Shown: positions 23,565-31,169 of the stretch, piece by piece
Layout of the letters: every line of letters begins with the position of its first letter
How positions within the stretch are numbered: the first letter of the stretch is position 1
DNA from: a virus
Length of the DNA stretch: 47,874 nt
Virus record (IMG/VR): IMGVR_UViG_3300017771_000017
Location: 1 to 47,874 of that record
Strand: one strand, 5' to 3'
Position numbers and translations under genes: made by a program
Notes under the pieces: model-generated
What the model saw: only the letters and a program-made list of their open reading frames with translations
The model's database searches: none
Told to the model about the DNA's origin: nothing

Positions 23565-23752
23565 AATTATTAGAAAGATGGATATATGAAGCGATGTTTG
23601 AATTTAATGGAATATTTACCGTTGACGAATTAAGAGACAAAATTGTAGCAAAGAAAGGCAATAGTATTTATATTGGAAGCAATACACAAATTGCATCTTA
23701 TTGTAAAAAGTACGGTACGCTTGTTGCTCCTAGAACATACAGGAGGAAATAA
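23561..23752 (+). CDS. Small winged-helix-like protein, 63 aa (paralogue 1)
   Basis: ERWIYEAMFEFNGIFTVDELRDKIVAKKGNSIYIGSNTQIASYCKK is like a short winged helix. The next gene encodes a clear relative: both share the order 'W..eA......f...e...ki...GNS.YI.S...i..Y', so they are tandem paralogues. ATGA overlap with the endonuclease gene, possibly as its partner or regulator. Confidence 0.6.
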   Translation: MKLLERWIYEAMFEFNGIFTVDELRDKIVAKKGNSIYIGSNTQIASYCKKYGTLVAPRTYRRK

Positions 23753-23753
23753 C

Positions 23754-23972
23754 ATGACAAAGATAAATGGGCGAATGAAAAAATGGGTTAAAGAAGCAAT
23801 TCAAAACCAAGAAGAACCATTTACTGCAAGTGAGATATATTCAAAGATTTTAGAAGACAGGGGCAATAGTATGTATATTACTAGCGTATATTCTGTTGGT
23901 GCTTACTTGAGTCAAATATGCGAAAAGAAAAAAACAAAAGAAAAAAATTTATATTGGAGAAGAGAAAAATGA
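23754..23972 (+). CDS. Small winged-helix-like protein, 72 aa (paralogue 2)
   Basis: I start it at the ATG after AGGAGG (23741-23746), which removes an upstream extension that only reads the previous gene out of frame. KKWVKEAIQNQEEPFTASEIYSKILEDRGNSMYITSVYSVGAYLSQI parallels the 63-residue neighbour. The C-terminus is very Lys-rich. Probably a DNA-binding protein. ATGA overlap with the next gene. Confidence 0.6.
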   Translation: MTKINGRMKKWVKEAIQNQEEPFTASEIYSKILEDRGNSMYITSVYSVGAYLSQICEKKKTKEKNLYWRREK

Positions 23973-24139
23973 GAACTAAATTTGTAACAGTTAAAGTATC
24001 ATATGATACAGAAGAGACTTGGGATATTACTTTACAAGAAGTAAAAGAAATATTTCAAATGATGAATAACTTGAAGCGTCACGCTATCATTGTAAATATA
24101 GAACAAGGTGTGAATAAGAATGATGATGGACAGGACTAA
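23969..24139 (+). CDS. Small hypothetical protein, 56 aa
   Basis: ATG at 23969 gives the ATGA overlap and follows GGAGAAGAG. Strand-strand-helix-strand order (KFVTVKVSYDT, TWDITLQEVKEIFQMMNNL, RHAIIVNIEQG). An upstream in-frame extension is ignored. No family recognised. Confidence 0.55.
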   Translation: MRTKFVTVKVSYDTEETWDITLQEVKEIFQMMNNLKRHAIIVNIEQGVNKNDDGQD

Positions 24140-24251
24140 TCAGTTATTAGAAGAATTGCTCGCTATGATAGCAAGGTCAAATAAGATATTGATGATGGTA
24201 AATATCGTGAACATAGCAACCATTATAACAATAATTACGGTGGTAATATGA
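24120..24251 (+). CDS. Small membrane protein, 43 aa
   Basis: Overlaps the previous gene by 20 bases. A polar helix (DRTNQLLEELLAMIARSNK) leads into a hydrophobic C-terminal segment (ILMMVNIVNIATIITIITVV), one likely membrane anchor. ATGA overlap with the next gene. Function unknown. Confidence 0.45.
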   Translation: MMMDRTNQLLEELLAMIARSNKILMMVNIVNIATIITIITVVI

Positions 24252-24412
24252 ATAAACTAGAGAAAATGGAAAAGAAAATAAAGATGCTAGAAGAGGAAGT
24301 GGAGGATTTGTACTCTATAAATAAAAAACTATTAAAGATGTATAAAGCAATACAGGAACTACAAGACCAGTTTGACTCTCCCGCTATGAAATTTATATAT
24401 TATTTGGAGTGA
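24248..24412 (+). CDS. Small coiled-coil protein, 54 aa
   Basis: Heptad-like pattern from residue 4 to about 40 (LEKMEKKIKMLEEEVEDLYS...) predicts a coiled coil. Starts in ATGA overlap. Function unknown; within the polymerase insertion. Confidence 0.5.
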   Translation: MNKLEKMEKKIKMLEEEVEDLYSINKKLLKMYKAIQELQDQFDSPAMKFIYYLE

Positions 24413-24416
24413 TAAA

Positions 24417-24524
24417 ATGTTTTTACTTATTAAAATACTAGTACGCTTTATTATTAACGATTTGAAAACATTCTATAATGGAGTAATTATGATTATTAGT
24501 GAAGGTGTGGAGGCTCAAAAATGA
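24417..24524 (+). CDS. Small hydrophobic protein, 35 aa
   Basis: Starts MFLLIKILVRFIINDLK, a short amphipathic or membrane-bound helix, and ends in an ATGA overlap with the second polymerase fragment; the last codons hold the GGAGG-like ribosome binding site of that gene. It may serve mainly to couple its translation. Confidence 0.4.
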   Translation: MFLLIKILVRFIINDLKTFYNGVIMIISEGVEAQK

Positions 24525-25405
24525 AAGTAGTATATGGACATACTGATTCTATTTATGTTCAAATAGATTCAGTTGAAGAAGCACAAGCGGCTATAAAAGA
24601 AATAGAATCTTCAGTGAGAGAACATTTTCCTAATGTAATGGGTCTTGAAAAACATCCTGTTGTTTTGGAATTTGAAAAGTATTATTCCGCATTGGGTGTC
24701 GGAGCAACAAAGAATAGAAATGCCGGTATGATTACTTGGGATGATGGAGAATGGTTAGAAAAACCAAAATTTACAATGACTGGATTTACTGCTAAGAGAG
24801 TAAGTGAAACTCCTTTTGCTAAAGAAATACAATTATCTATTCTAAAAAAGTGGGTTACAAAAGAACCATTAGGTAAAATAAATATTCATTTATTTGAAAT
24901 ATATCGTTCTGTTAAGAATGGAGAAATACCCATTTCTTCCTTAGTAAAACGAAGCAGATTAAAAAGTGAGAGATTTAAAGTAAAGTGTGTAGAATGTAAT
25001 TCTAAATATAACTTAGAAGATTGTATTAATTTTAAATGGTGTAAAAAATGCGGCACCGAAACAAGTAGATTTGTTACCTTACAAAACAAAAGACCTAGCG
25101 TAGGTTCAGGTATTGCCGGTGTTTTGTATGCTAAACAAAAGTTAGATATGACATTTGATGATTCATATTTATTTCTAAAAGTCAACCACGACGATACATT
25201 TATCAACCCGTTGACTAAGGAGGAAAAAGCAGTACAGTATATATCCGGCACAACCTATGAAGACTTCAATGATTATGAACCGGATTGGCTTCACTACGCA
25301 GAACAGGTCTTGAAAAAGGCAGAGCCCGTTTATAGGGCTATGGATTGGGACTTATCAAGCATAAGAACAGGAAAATTACAAACAAAATTGGATGAGTGGT
25401 TTTAA
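24521..25405 (+). CDS. polB: DNA polymerase family B, C-terminal fragment (motif C, thumb)
   Basis: Second part of the split polymerase. It opens with MKVVYGHTDSIYVQ, motif C, in which the first Asp of the usual YGDTDS is His; the second Asp, the metal ligand in RB69-type enzymes, is kept. A KxY-like motif (FTAKRVSETPF region) and the thumb follow, with a four-Cys zinc site (CVECN...CKKCGTE, about 147-177). The C-terminus LQTKLDEWF matches a PIP box, so this half carries the clamp-binding tail. It must assemble with the first fragment to be active. The ribosome binding site GGAGG lies at 24509-24513. Confidence 0.9.
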   Translation: MKVVYGHTDSIYVQIDSVEEAQAAIKEIESSVREHFPNVMGLEKHPVVLEFEKYYSALGVGATKNRNAGMITWDDGEWLEKPKFTMTGFTAKRVSETPFAKEIQLSILKKWVTKEPLGKINIHLFEIYRSVKNGEIPISSLVKRSRLKSERFKVKCVECNSKYNLEDCINFKWCKKCGTETSRFVTLQNKRPSVGSGIAGVLYAKQKLDMTFDDSYLFLKVNHDDTFINPLTKEEKAVQYISGTTYEDFNDYEPDWLHYAEQVLKKAEPVYRAMDWDLSSIRTGKLQTKLDEWF

Positions 25406-26311
25406 ATGAATAATGATGAAAAATATAATGCAGTAATTTCTGCTATGAGCGAATACACCTATGACTGGAAACCGGAGAATTATGATGACCCGACTAAACC
25501 TATATTAAAAATAACTAAGTCTTCTCTTGGGTCATTCGATTGGTGTAATAAAAAGTACGACTTTTCTTACATTCAAAGATTACCTCAAGACCAAACGGAG
25601 GCTATGCGTAAAGGAACGGTTTTACACAACCATAGAGAGGACTTTTTTAATGACTTTGATATTAAGAAAGCAGAAAGCATGACACCTCTTGAGGTTGAAC
25701 AATATGTTAATGCTTTAACTCCCATTGATGAGTATTATGATATCTCACTAAATGTAGCATCCTTTGAAACTAAGAGGTACTTAGAATCAAGAGCAGAAAA
25801 TAAGACAGATGAGTATTTGCCGGTTTGTAATGAAGGTATGTTTGATGCCGAAATAACTATTGATGCAAATACAAACCCTAAATTTCCTTTGACTAGAGAC
25901 TACAAGATACATATTCAAGGTATTATTGATAGGATTTTTATGGAGAATGGTGGCTATGTACCTTTTGAATACAAAACTGGGCCTTGGAAGGATTATAAAG
26001 CAACAGGAATGCGTAAAGAAATGGCATTTTATCAATTACTGATTGAGAATGCAGAACCGGAAGTATTGATTAAGAATGGATTACAACCAAATGTGCCTGT
26101 AACTCATTGGGGTTGGTACTATCCTGTTTCTAATTATGTCTTTGCACAACCTGTAAAGTCTAGGTCTATGACTTCTGTTATGAATAATATAGCAAAACTA
26201 ATTTGGGCCTATGAACAGAAGCAGTTTCCTACTAAGTTCTTTTGGAAAACATGTTCTTTTTGTAGTTTCTTTGGAATATGTGATGCAGCACAAGAAGATA
26301 CATGGGTGTGA
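25406..26311 (+). CDS. Cas4/RecB-like PD-(D/E)xK nuclease with Fe-S cysteines
   Basis: Shows the RecB-family nuclease motifs in order: AMRKGTVLHNHRED (His, about 65-78), IQGIIDRIF (Asp, about 172-180), PFEYKTG (Glu-x-Lys, about 188-194) and MAFYQLL. One Cys near residue 47 (WCNKKYDF) and the C-terminal CSFCSFFGIC would bind a 4Fe-4S cluster, as in Cas4 and AddB/Dna2. Such enzymes cut single-stranded DNA ends in repair and replication. It directly follows the polymerase and precedes the primase, so a Dna2-like role is plausible. No CRISPR array or cas1 is nearby. Confidence 0.85.
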   Translation: MNNDEKYNAVISAMSEYTYDWKPENYDDPTKPILKITKSSLGSFDWCNKKYDFSYIQRLPQDQTEAMRKGTVLHNHREDFFNDFDIKKAESMTPLEVEQYVNALTPIDEYYDISLNVASFETKRYLESRAENKTDEYLPVCNEGMFDAEITIDANTNPKFPLTRDYKIHIQGIIDRIFMENGGYVPFEYKTGPWKDYKATGMRKEMAFYQLLIENAEPEVLIKNGLQPNVPVTHWGWYYPVSNYVFAQPVKSRSMTSVMNNIAKLIWAYEQKQFPTKFFWKTCSFCSFFGICDAAQEDTWV

Positions 26312-26315
26312 TTAT

Positions 26316-26447
26316 ATGGACAATATGCATAAAGTTGCTAAAGATGCAATAACAATTTTATTACATCTTGGCAAACATGATGAAGATATACAAGGATATG
26401 CAGAAGCACTTCTAAATAGATTCGAGGCGATAAAGTATGAACAATGA
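26316..26447 (+). CDS. Small hypothetical protein, 43 aa
   Basis: Starts 4 bases after the Cas4-like gene; helical (MDNMHKVAKDAITILLHLGK...YAEALLNRFEAIK). An upstream in-frame start would run deep into the nuclease gene and is rejected. Ends 11 bases inside the next gene. Confidence 0.5.
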   Translation: MDNMHKVAKDAITILLHLGKHDEDIQGYAEALLNRFEAIKYEQ

Positions 26448-26811
26448 AATAATTAAAATAAAGGTATTGGCTAGGTCTTGGACATTTAGCGAAATATCAA
26501 ATCTCAAAAAGACAATTGATTCTTTATGTAATGAAATATATAGCGAATCAAAACTCATTGAAAGATTTGAACTTATCCGAGAGGTAAAAATAAACGAAGG
26601 TTTCGTAGGGCATACTTTTGAAGATGTAATGCGGGATGCAATAAAAATTAAACTCTCCGGTGAAATTGCCGGAGTAATTAGAGATATGCTAGATACAGCA
26701 ACAGTAGATTTTGGAGGGAATAAAAATGAAATATCCGAGGGAAGTATGGGCGGGGAGCCACATAAAGAACGCACCACAAATGAAAAGAAGAATAGCATTC
26801 TCGAAGAATGA
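26437..26811 (+). CDS. Hypothetical helical protein overlapping primase start, 124 aa
   Basis: Residues 1-95 are predicted helical with regular hydrophobic spacing (FSEISNLKKTIDSLCNEIY, FEDVMRDAIKIKLSGEIAGVIRDML). The last 28 residues, which overlap the primase coding sequence by 86 bases, are polar and probably disordered. GAGG lies upstream. No family recognised. Confidence 0.55.
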   Translation: MNNEIIKIKVLARSWTFSEISNLKKTIDSLCNEIYSESKLIERFELIREVKINEGFVGHTFEDVMRDAIKIKLSGEIAGVIRDMLDTATVDFGGNKNEISEGSMGGEPHKERTTNEKKNSILEE

Positions 26812-27778
26812 TTACATTGATTTTGTAAATGCACAAAACAATAGGACTAATGTATATACTACTGTATATGATTTTGAACACTTTTCGGAAACTGCAAAAA
26901 TAGATTCGTCAGTAATATTAGATAGAATTTTTCTAGATTTTGATGCACATGGAGAAAGAATCGAAAAAGCATTTCGTGATGTTAAAGTAGTTATGGAATT
27001 AGTTTTAGAACAAGAATTTGAATATACATTATTTTTCTCAGGTCGTGGTTTTCATATGTTTATTTTTGGTGAAGAAGTTGAGGACATGAGAAGTATTCAA
27101 TATTTCTTTAGGGAAATAAAAACATATTTGATTTCAAAGGTGGGTAATGATATCACTCTTGATGATAGGGTCGGACAAAAGACTCGATTAAGAAGAGTAC
27201 CGAATACTGTAAATATGGCATCTTCTGATAATAACGGCAATCCTTACTATTGCATACCTCTACTTGAAAAAGACCTTTCAAAAGACATAAACCACATTCT
27301 TTCTTTAGCATCAACTATGCGCCTTTTACCATTCAAAAAAGGTGGCAAAAACAAGGTCAAGTTTCCCAATGCACCCCCCATCGAAGAGGTTGAAGGCGAG
27401 ATTTCTGTACCCTCCCACAATGGAAAATTACCGATACTACCATGTTTGCACAATGCTATCATGGTAGAAAATCCCTCTCATATGGCAAGAGCGTACCTCG
27501 TTTCTTGGTATAGAGATTTGTTGACACAAAGAAGAAAATTAATAACAACCGAACAAAAGAAAAAAGTATTAGAGATAATAGTATCAGAAATTAAAAACTT
27601 AGTAGATAATAACGAAGGAATATGGCTAGACTGGAATGAAAACGAAACAAGAAAACATGCACGATTTACAGTGTTTGGGAATTACAAAACCCCTTTCTGT
27701 AAAACTGTGCTAATCCCCGATGGATATTGCGTGGGGAAGTGTTGGCGATATCCAACCTTTTTAGATAAGGAGGAATAA
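26726..27778 (+). CDS. priSL: Archaeo-eukaryotic primase, PriS and PriL-like domains in one chain
   Basis: Makes RNA/DNA primers. The catalytic half has IFLDFDAHG (D71, D73), SGRGFHMF (105-112) and LDDRVGQKTRLRRVPNT, the AEP triad of DxD, sGxxH and the late Asp/Arg region. The C-terminal half has LPCLHNAI, SHMARAYLVSWYRDLL and FCKTVLIPDGYCVGKCW, giving four Cys (C240, C325, C335, C339) in the spacing of the PriL 4Fe-4S domain. So a small (350-residue) fused PriS-PriL enzyme. Start at ATG 26726 after GGAGGG. Followed by XPF-like nuclease and helicase genes. Fusions of this kind occur in some archaeal viruses and plasmids. Confidence 0.87.
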   Translation: MKYPREVWAGSHIKNAPQMKRRIAFSKNDYIDFVNAQNNRTNVYTTVYDFEHFSETAKIDSSVILDRIFLDFDAHGERIEKAFRDVKVVMELVLEQEFEYTLFFSGRGFHMFIFGEEVEDMRSIQYFFREIKTYLISKVGNDITLDDRVGQKTRLRRVPNTVNMASSDNNGNPYYCIPLLEKDLSKDINHILSLASTMRLLPFKKGGKNKVKFPNAPPIEEVEGEISVPSHNGKLPILPCLHNAIMVENPSHMARAYLVSWYRDLLTQRRKLITTEQKKKVLEIIVSEIKNLVDNNEGIWLDWNENETRKHARFTVFGNYKTPFCKTVLIPDGYCVGKCWRYPTFLDKEE

Positions 27779-27779
27779 T

Positions 27780-28475
27780 ATGTTAATTATAGACAGTAGA
27801 GAAAAAGAAGGTTCTAGATTAGTAAAACTAGTCGAGAATAAAGCGAAGGCCCTAAATATTCAAACAGAAAAAAAGTGGCTTGAAATAGGTGATTATGTAT
27901 TTGATGATGTTTGTTTTGAAGCAAAGTCAACAACTGATTTCCTAGGTTCAGTAATAAGTAAAAGACTTTGGACACAAATAGATAACATGGATAGGCATTA
28001 CAAAACAAATGTAGTTATTATTTATGGCACGATTGAAGATGCAATCTTTGATGTAAAGAAGTATTCAAAATCTAATATTCAAGAACCTGCAAGAAGTATT
28101 ATGTTAAATAATAAATTCTTAGGTGCAATAGGTAGAATAACATTAGATACAGACATAAAGGCTTTTTGGGTTCCCACTGAAGAAGAAGCGTCACTAATTA
28201 TTACAGCAATATGTAAAATGAAACCTATACAAAGGGATGTAATAAGACCTGAAATATTTAAGCGGATTTCGACTGATGATTTAAGACTTGATGTTCTCAC
28301 AAGTATTAAAGGAGTATCAATCAAAAAAGCCAAACTCTTAATAAAAGAGTATGGTTCTATTATGGAAATAGGAGAACAAACAGAAGAGGAATTGCAGTAC
28401 CTCGATGGCGTAGGGCAAGTTTTAGCAACACGCATTTTAAATACTCTAAATTCTGAAAAGAAGGTGAAAATATGA
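27780..28475 (+). CDS. XPF/ERCC4-type structure-specific nuclease (Hef-like)
   Basis: Cuts branched or flap DNA. The nuclease core has IIDSREK, LEIGDYVFDDVCFEAKSTTDF and SKRLWTQIDNM, corresponding to the GDxxF...ERKxxxD signature, but with Glu-Ala-Lys in place of ERK, so the central Arg is missing. A tandem helix-hairpin-helix domain follows (LTSIKGVSIKKAKLLIKEYGSI and LQYLDGVGQVLATRILNTL, about 175-225). At 231 residues it equals the short crenarchaeal XPF. ATGA overlap with the helicase gene. Confidence 0.88.
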   Translation: MLIIDSREKEGSRLVKLVENKAKALNIQTEKKWLEIGDYVFDDVCFEAKSTTDFLGSVISKRLWTQIDNMDRHYKTNVVIIYGTIEDAIFDVKKYSKSNIQEPARSIMLNNKFLGAIGRITLDTDIKAFWVPTEEEASLIITAICKMKPIQRDVIRPEIFKRISTDDLRLDVLTSIKGVSIKKAKLLIKEYGSIMEIGEQTEEELQYLDGVGQVLATRILNTLNSEKKVKI

Positions 28476-30049
28476 ATAATGATGAATATGATGAAGAATA
28501 TGGAAATGAAATTTATGAAGATTATAAACAGGCGAGTGCTGTTTTTAAACAAAGCCTACCGGAGGTAGTAAAAGACTTTCAAGAAAAAGCGATGAATATA
28601 TCGCACTTTAATGAAACTCCTGCTGTGATTAGTTTCTTTACAATATTAGGGCAAATATGTAAAGATTTTATTGCAATACCTTTTGAAGAAGAATATGAAG
28701 ATACTAGAATACATTTTCTTCACATTCAAACTTCGGGTACAGGTAAAACAACATTGTCTAATTTTGTTCAACCAATTGCTAGAAATGTCTTTGAAAAAAT
28801 AAACGAAAAACAAAAGCATCCATTTAATATGAATGTAGAAGTTCCTCTAAAAAATGAAAATGGTAACATTGAAAAAGATGCTAACGGTAATCCTATAATG
28901 CACTATGAAAGAAAAAGGTTTGATGTTTTTTCTGTTCAAGTAGCAACATCCGCCGCACTTGTTGGACATTACGCTATTCAAGATGAAATGGAAACAGACG
29001 ATAATGGTAACTCTAGATTTACCGGACAAAAAATCCAAGTTAAAATGAATGGTGCTTTAGAAGGAAGTGGCTTGGCTCATTGGGATGAGTTTGAAAGGTC
29101 TGGTATTTTTAGCCCTAATTCTCATCAAGTGGATATGGTTGTATTTTTAAATACTATGCTAAATACATTACATGGTGATTCTTGGGTCATGAAAAAACAA
29201 CTTAAAGAAGGAGATACAGTTGAAACATTCGGAGAGCGTTCAGTATTAGCCATGACTTATCCTCCAACTGAATTAAATAGAATTATGACAGAAACAGGTT
29301 TGCTCCAAAGAATGCTTTGTTATATTCGAGAAGTTCCCGAATCAATTCAACATAATATACGAAAGAAGAAAATTAGCAAGTTTGGAAAGTTTAAAGATAG
29401 ACAAGGGGCTATGGATAATTTTTCAGATAAGTTTATAGAAATGTATGACTTAGTATTAGAAAGATATGAAGAAATGAAAAAGGAAGGAAACTCAGATATT
29501 GAAACAAAATGTAATATGATGGTTTATACTAAAGATGCAAATGACTATCTTGATTTGGAATATGAAAATATGATTGGTTACATAAATGACTGTGGATTGT
29601 TTGTGAGAGAAGTATCAAACCTGTTTATTAACAGGCTATATATCATTACTTGCAAATTAGCAGTATTGTGTTCAGTGGCCCAAGCACCTTATATTAAAGA
29701 TGAATCAAAGAGATTTCAAGTAACAAGTCAAAATGTTAGACAGGCAGGGGCCATCACCCGACAATGTTATATGTCATTGGTAGAATGGCTTGAACGGAGC
29801 CTAAAGGAGAAGCGTATGGCCTCTCCCGTTTTCAATACAAAGCCATTTAAAGAAAAATACGAAGAGATGGCTAAAAAGACAGAAGATGGTTGGGTGAATA
29901 GAAAATTATATTTAGCAGAAATGAGAACTATAATTAAGAAAGGGGCTACAAGAACACATGAAATATTTAATCAACATGTAGCATCTAAATTTGAAATAAA
30001 ATATATTGGTAGAGGTCAATATATTAAACTAAAGGAAGTGAAAATATGA
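28472..30049 (+). CDS. AAA+/RecA-fold ATPase, putative replicative helicase
   Basis: A 525-residue ATPase placed after primase and nuclease genes. N-terminus acidic and helical, then HIQTSGTGKTTLSNF (P-loop, about 88-96), a long insert, and Walker B GLAHWDEFERSG (about 195-205), then LAMTYPP as a sensor-like strand and GLLQRMLCYIREV. The C-terminal 150 residues look like winged helices (GATRTHEIFNQHVASKFEIK). The layout recalls MCM or DUF3987-type virus helicases, but I cannot place it firmly in either. As no other replicative helicase is visible here, it is the best candidate. Overlaps its neighbours by ATGA. Confidence 0.7.
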   Translation: MNNDEYDEEYGNEIYEDYKQASAVFKQSLPEVVKDFQEKAMNISHFNETPAVISFFTILGQICKDFIAIPFEEEYEDTRIHFLHIQTSGTGKTTLSNFVQPIARNVFEKINEKQKHPFNMNVEVPLKNENGNIEKDANGNPIMHYERKRFDVFSVQVATSAALVGHYAIQDEMETDDNGNSRFTGQKIQVKMNGALEGSGLAHWDEFERSGIFSPNSHQVDMVVFLNTMLNTLHGDSWVMKKQLKEGDTVETFGERSVLAMTYPPTELNRIMTETGLLQRMLCYIREVPESIQHNIRKKKISKFGKFKDRQGAMDNFSDKFIEMYDLVLERYEEMKKEGNSDIETKCNMMVYTKDANDYLDLEYENMIGYINDCGLFVREVSNLFINRLYIITCKLAVLCSVAQAPYIKDESKRFQVTSQNVRQAGAITRQCYMSLVEWLERSLKEKRMASPVFNTKPFKEKYEEMAKKTEDGWVNRKLYLAEMRTIIKKGATRTHEIFNQHVASKFEIKYIGRGQYIKLKEVKI

Positions 30050-30267
30050 AATACGAAAATACATATGTCGTTTTTGACATAACGAAAGGCCCGAAGGTAA
30101 TAATAGAAACTCTCGATACTTATGGTGATGAGGGTTGGGAATGTTGCAGTATGCTATCAGTAGCAAATACTAATATTGTAGCATTCCTAAAGCGCAAAAT
30201 TGGCGGAGAAGAACATGTCGATGAAGAAAGCGCAAAGATTTCTAAACTTTGGTCTAACGGTTCGTGA
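30046..30267 (+). CDS. DUF4177-like small protein, 73 aa
   Basis: Pattern YENTYVVFDI...LDTYGDEGWECCSML...IVAFLKRK follows the small DUF4177-type domain ('yEy.vv......lN.yG.eGWElv......i.flKR'). Function of that family is not known. ATGA overlap with the helicase gene. Confidence 0.65.
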   Translation: MKYENTYVVFDITKGPKVIIETLDTYGDEGWECCSMLSVANTNIVAFLKRKIGGEEHVDEESAKISKLWSNGS

Positions 30268-30866
30268 TGTTTATGTCAGTATTAGCACTAGATATTGAAA
30301 CTAAAAACATGTCACATGAAATTGGTGGATTTGCCAATACTCATATGTTTCAAGTTTCAACAGTCGCTACTTGGGATGGAAACACAGGAACGGTTTATGT
30401 TGATGAGCCGGTTGGTTCTTTTGCTAAAAGTGGGCATATAGTTAAATCATTACAAGAATTAAAATATGATTTAGATGACCATTTTCAAAAGGGTGGAAAA
30501 TTACTAGGTCATAATATAGTAGCGTTTGATTTACCCATTCTTAGAGACTCAATGGATATATACTGTATTCATAAATATTTAAACAATAAACAATACATTG
30601 ATACTAGTAAAGACTTATTAAAGGGACACGGTGAAAGATTTCAACTAAAAAACTTAGTTAAATGTACGATGGATGATTTCAAACTCATGGATAGTGCAGA
30701 TGCTCCTAGGTTATGGAAAATGGGTAAATATGACGAAGTAGTAGAATATTGTATGAAAGACACACAGTTAGTATATGACTTGTGGGGATATGGAAAAGAG
30801 AATGGTATTGTTAAAGCATTCTCTATTGAAAAAGAAGAATTTATAGATTTAGGAGTTGAATGGTAA
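30267..30866 (+). CDS. DnaQ/RNase H-like 3'-5' exonuclease
   Basis: Exonuclease motifs are clear: ALDIETK (D-x-E, about 7-12), GHNIVAFDLPIL (Exo II, Asn/Asp) and VVEYCMKDTQLVYDL (Exo III, Y-x3-D). This is close in kind to PolB-type exonuclease domains standing alone. The split polymerase already has its own exonuclease motifs, so this enzyme may serve in repair or end trimming. I use the ATG at 30267; a GTG at 30264 and an ATG at 30273 are alternatives, and the ribosome binding site is weak. Confidence 0.8.
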   Translation: MFMSVLALDIETKNMSHEIGGFANTHMFQVSTVATWDGNTGTVYVDEPVGSFAKSGHIVKSLQELKYDLDDHFQKGGKLLGHNIVAFDLPILRDSMDIYCIHKYLNNKQYIDTSKDLLKGHGERFQLKNLVKCTMDDFKLMDSADAPRLWKMGKYDEVVEYCMKDTQLVYDLWGYGKENGIVKAFSIEKEEFIDLGVEW

Positions 30867-31021
30867 TGTCTACAGCAGAATGGTTCGGACTCTTTATTTT
30901 CTTAATAGTAGTTTCTCTACTATTCTTTGCCGCATTCGGTGGTTCTAATATCACCGAACAAAGCGTCGATGAATATATTAAGAGACTACTTGGAGAAGAT
31001 AAAGAAGGCGAAAACAAATGA
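30866..31021 (+). CDS. Small membrane protein, 51 aa
   Basis: One transmembrane segment near the N-terminus (about 6-24, WFGLFIFLIVVSLLFFAAF) followed by a charged helical tail (SVDEYIKRLLGEDKEGENK). ATGA-type overlap at both ends. A holin-like or anchoring role cannot be told. Confidence 0.55.
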   Translation: MSTAEWFGLFIFLIVVSLLFFAAFGGSNITEQSVDEYIKRLLGEDKEGENK

Positions 31022-31161
31022 GTTTAAAACAAACTTGTAAGTATTGCGGAGAAGGTACTCTAGCGAAGCGTATCTTAGGTTTTTATGTTGGTTCTAGTGA
31101 CCAAGTTAAATTGTGGGAATGTAGAGAATGCTTTAGTATTTGGAGTGTTAAAACAAAATAA
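31018..31161 (+). CDS. Small zinc-ribbon protein, 47 aa
   Basis: CKYC (7-10) and CREC (36-39) make a zinc ribbon; the rest is short strands. Last gene of the rightward block, just before the terminator. Confidence 0.6.
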   Translation: MSLKQTCKYCGEGTLAKRILGFYVGSSDQVKLWECRECFSIWSVKTK

Positions 31162-31169
31162 ATTAAATA

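Larger units (their letters stand above)
22561..24529 (+). mobile_element. Insertion splitting polB, bounded by 9-bp repeat ATGAAAGTA
   Basis: ATGAAAGTA occurs at 22561-22569 (end of the first polymerase fragment) and at 24521-24529 (start of the second). Removing one copy plus the 1951 bases between them restores a continuous polymerase frame through motif C. The insert holds a GIY-YIG-type endonuclease gene and about nine small genes. This arrangement resembles genes split by homing endonuclease insertion in T4-like phages. It might also be read as a fixed two-subunit polymerase, since both halves keep good starts and stops. No intron or intein signature is seen. Confidence 0.7.

Noticed and set aside
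24120-24251. Holin call for the small membrane protein
   Set aside because: One hydrophobic segment and small size are not enough, and archaeal virus lysis genes are not known to look like this.
22570-24520. Intein or group I/II intron in polB
   Set aside because: The first fragment ends in a stop at once; there is no Cys/Ser start or His-Asn end of an intein, and no intron core was recognised. The insert is filled with separate small genes.
25406-26311. Part of a CRISPR system because of the Cas4-like nuclease
   Set aside because: No repeat-spacer array, cas1 or cas2 is seen in the window; the context is replication genes.
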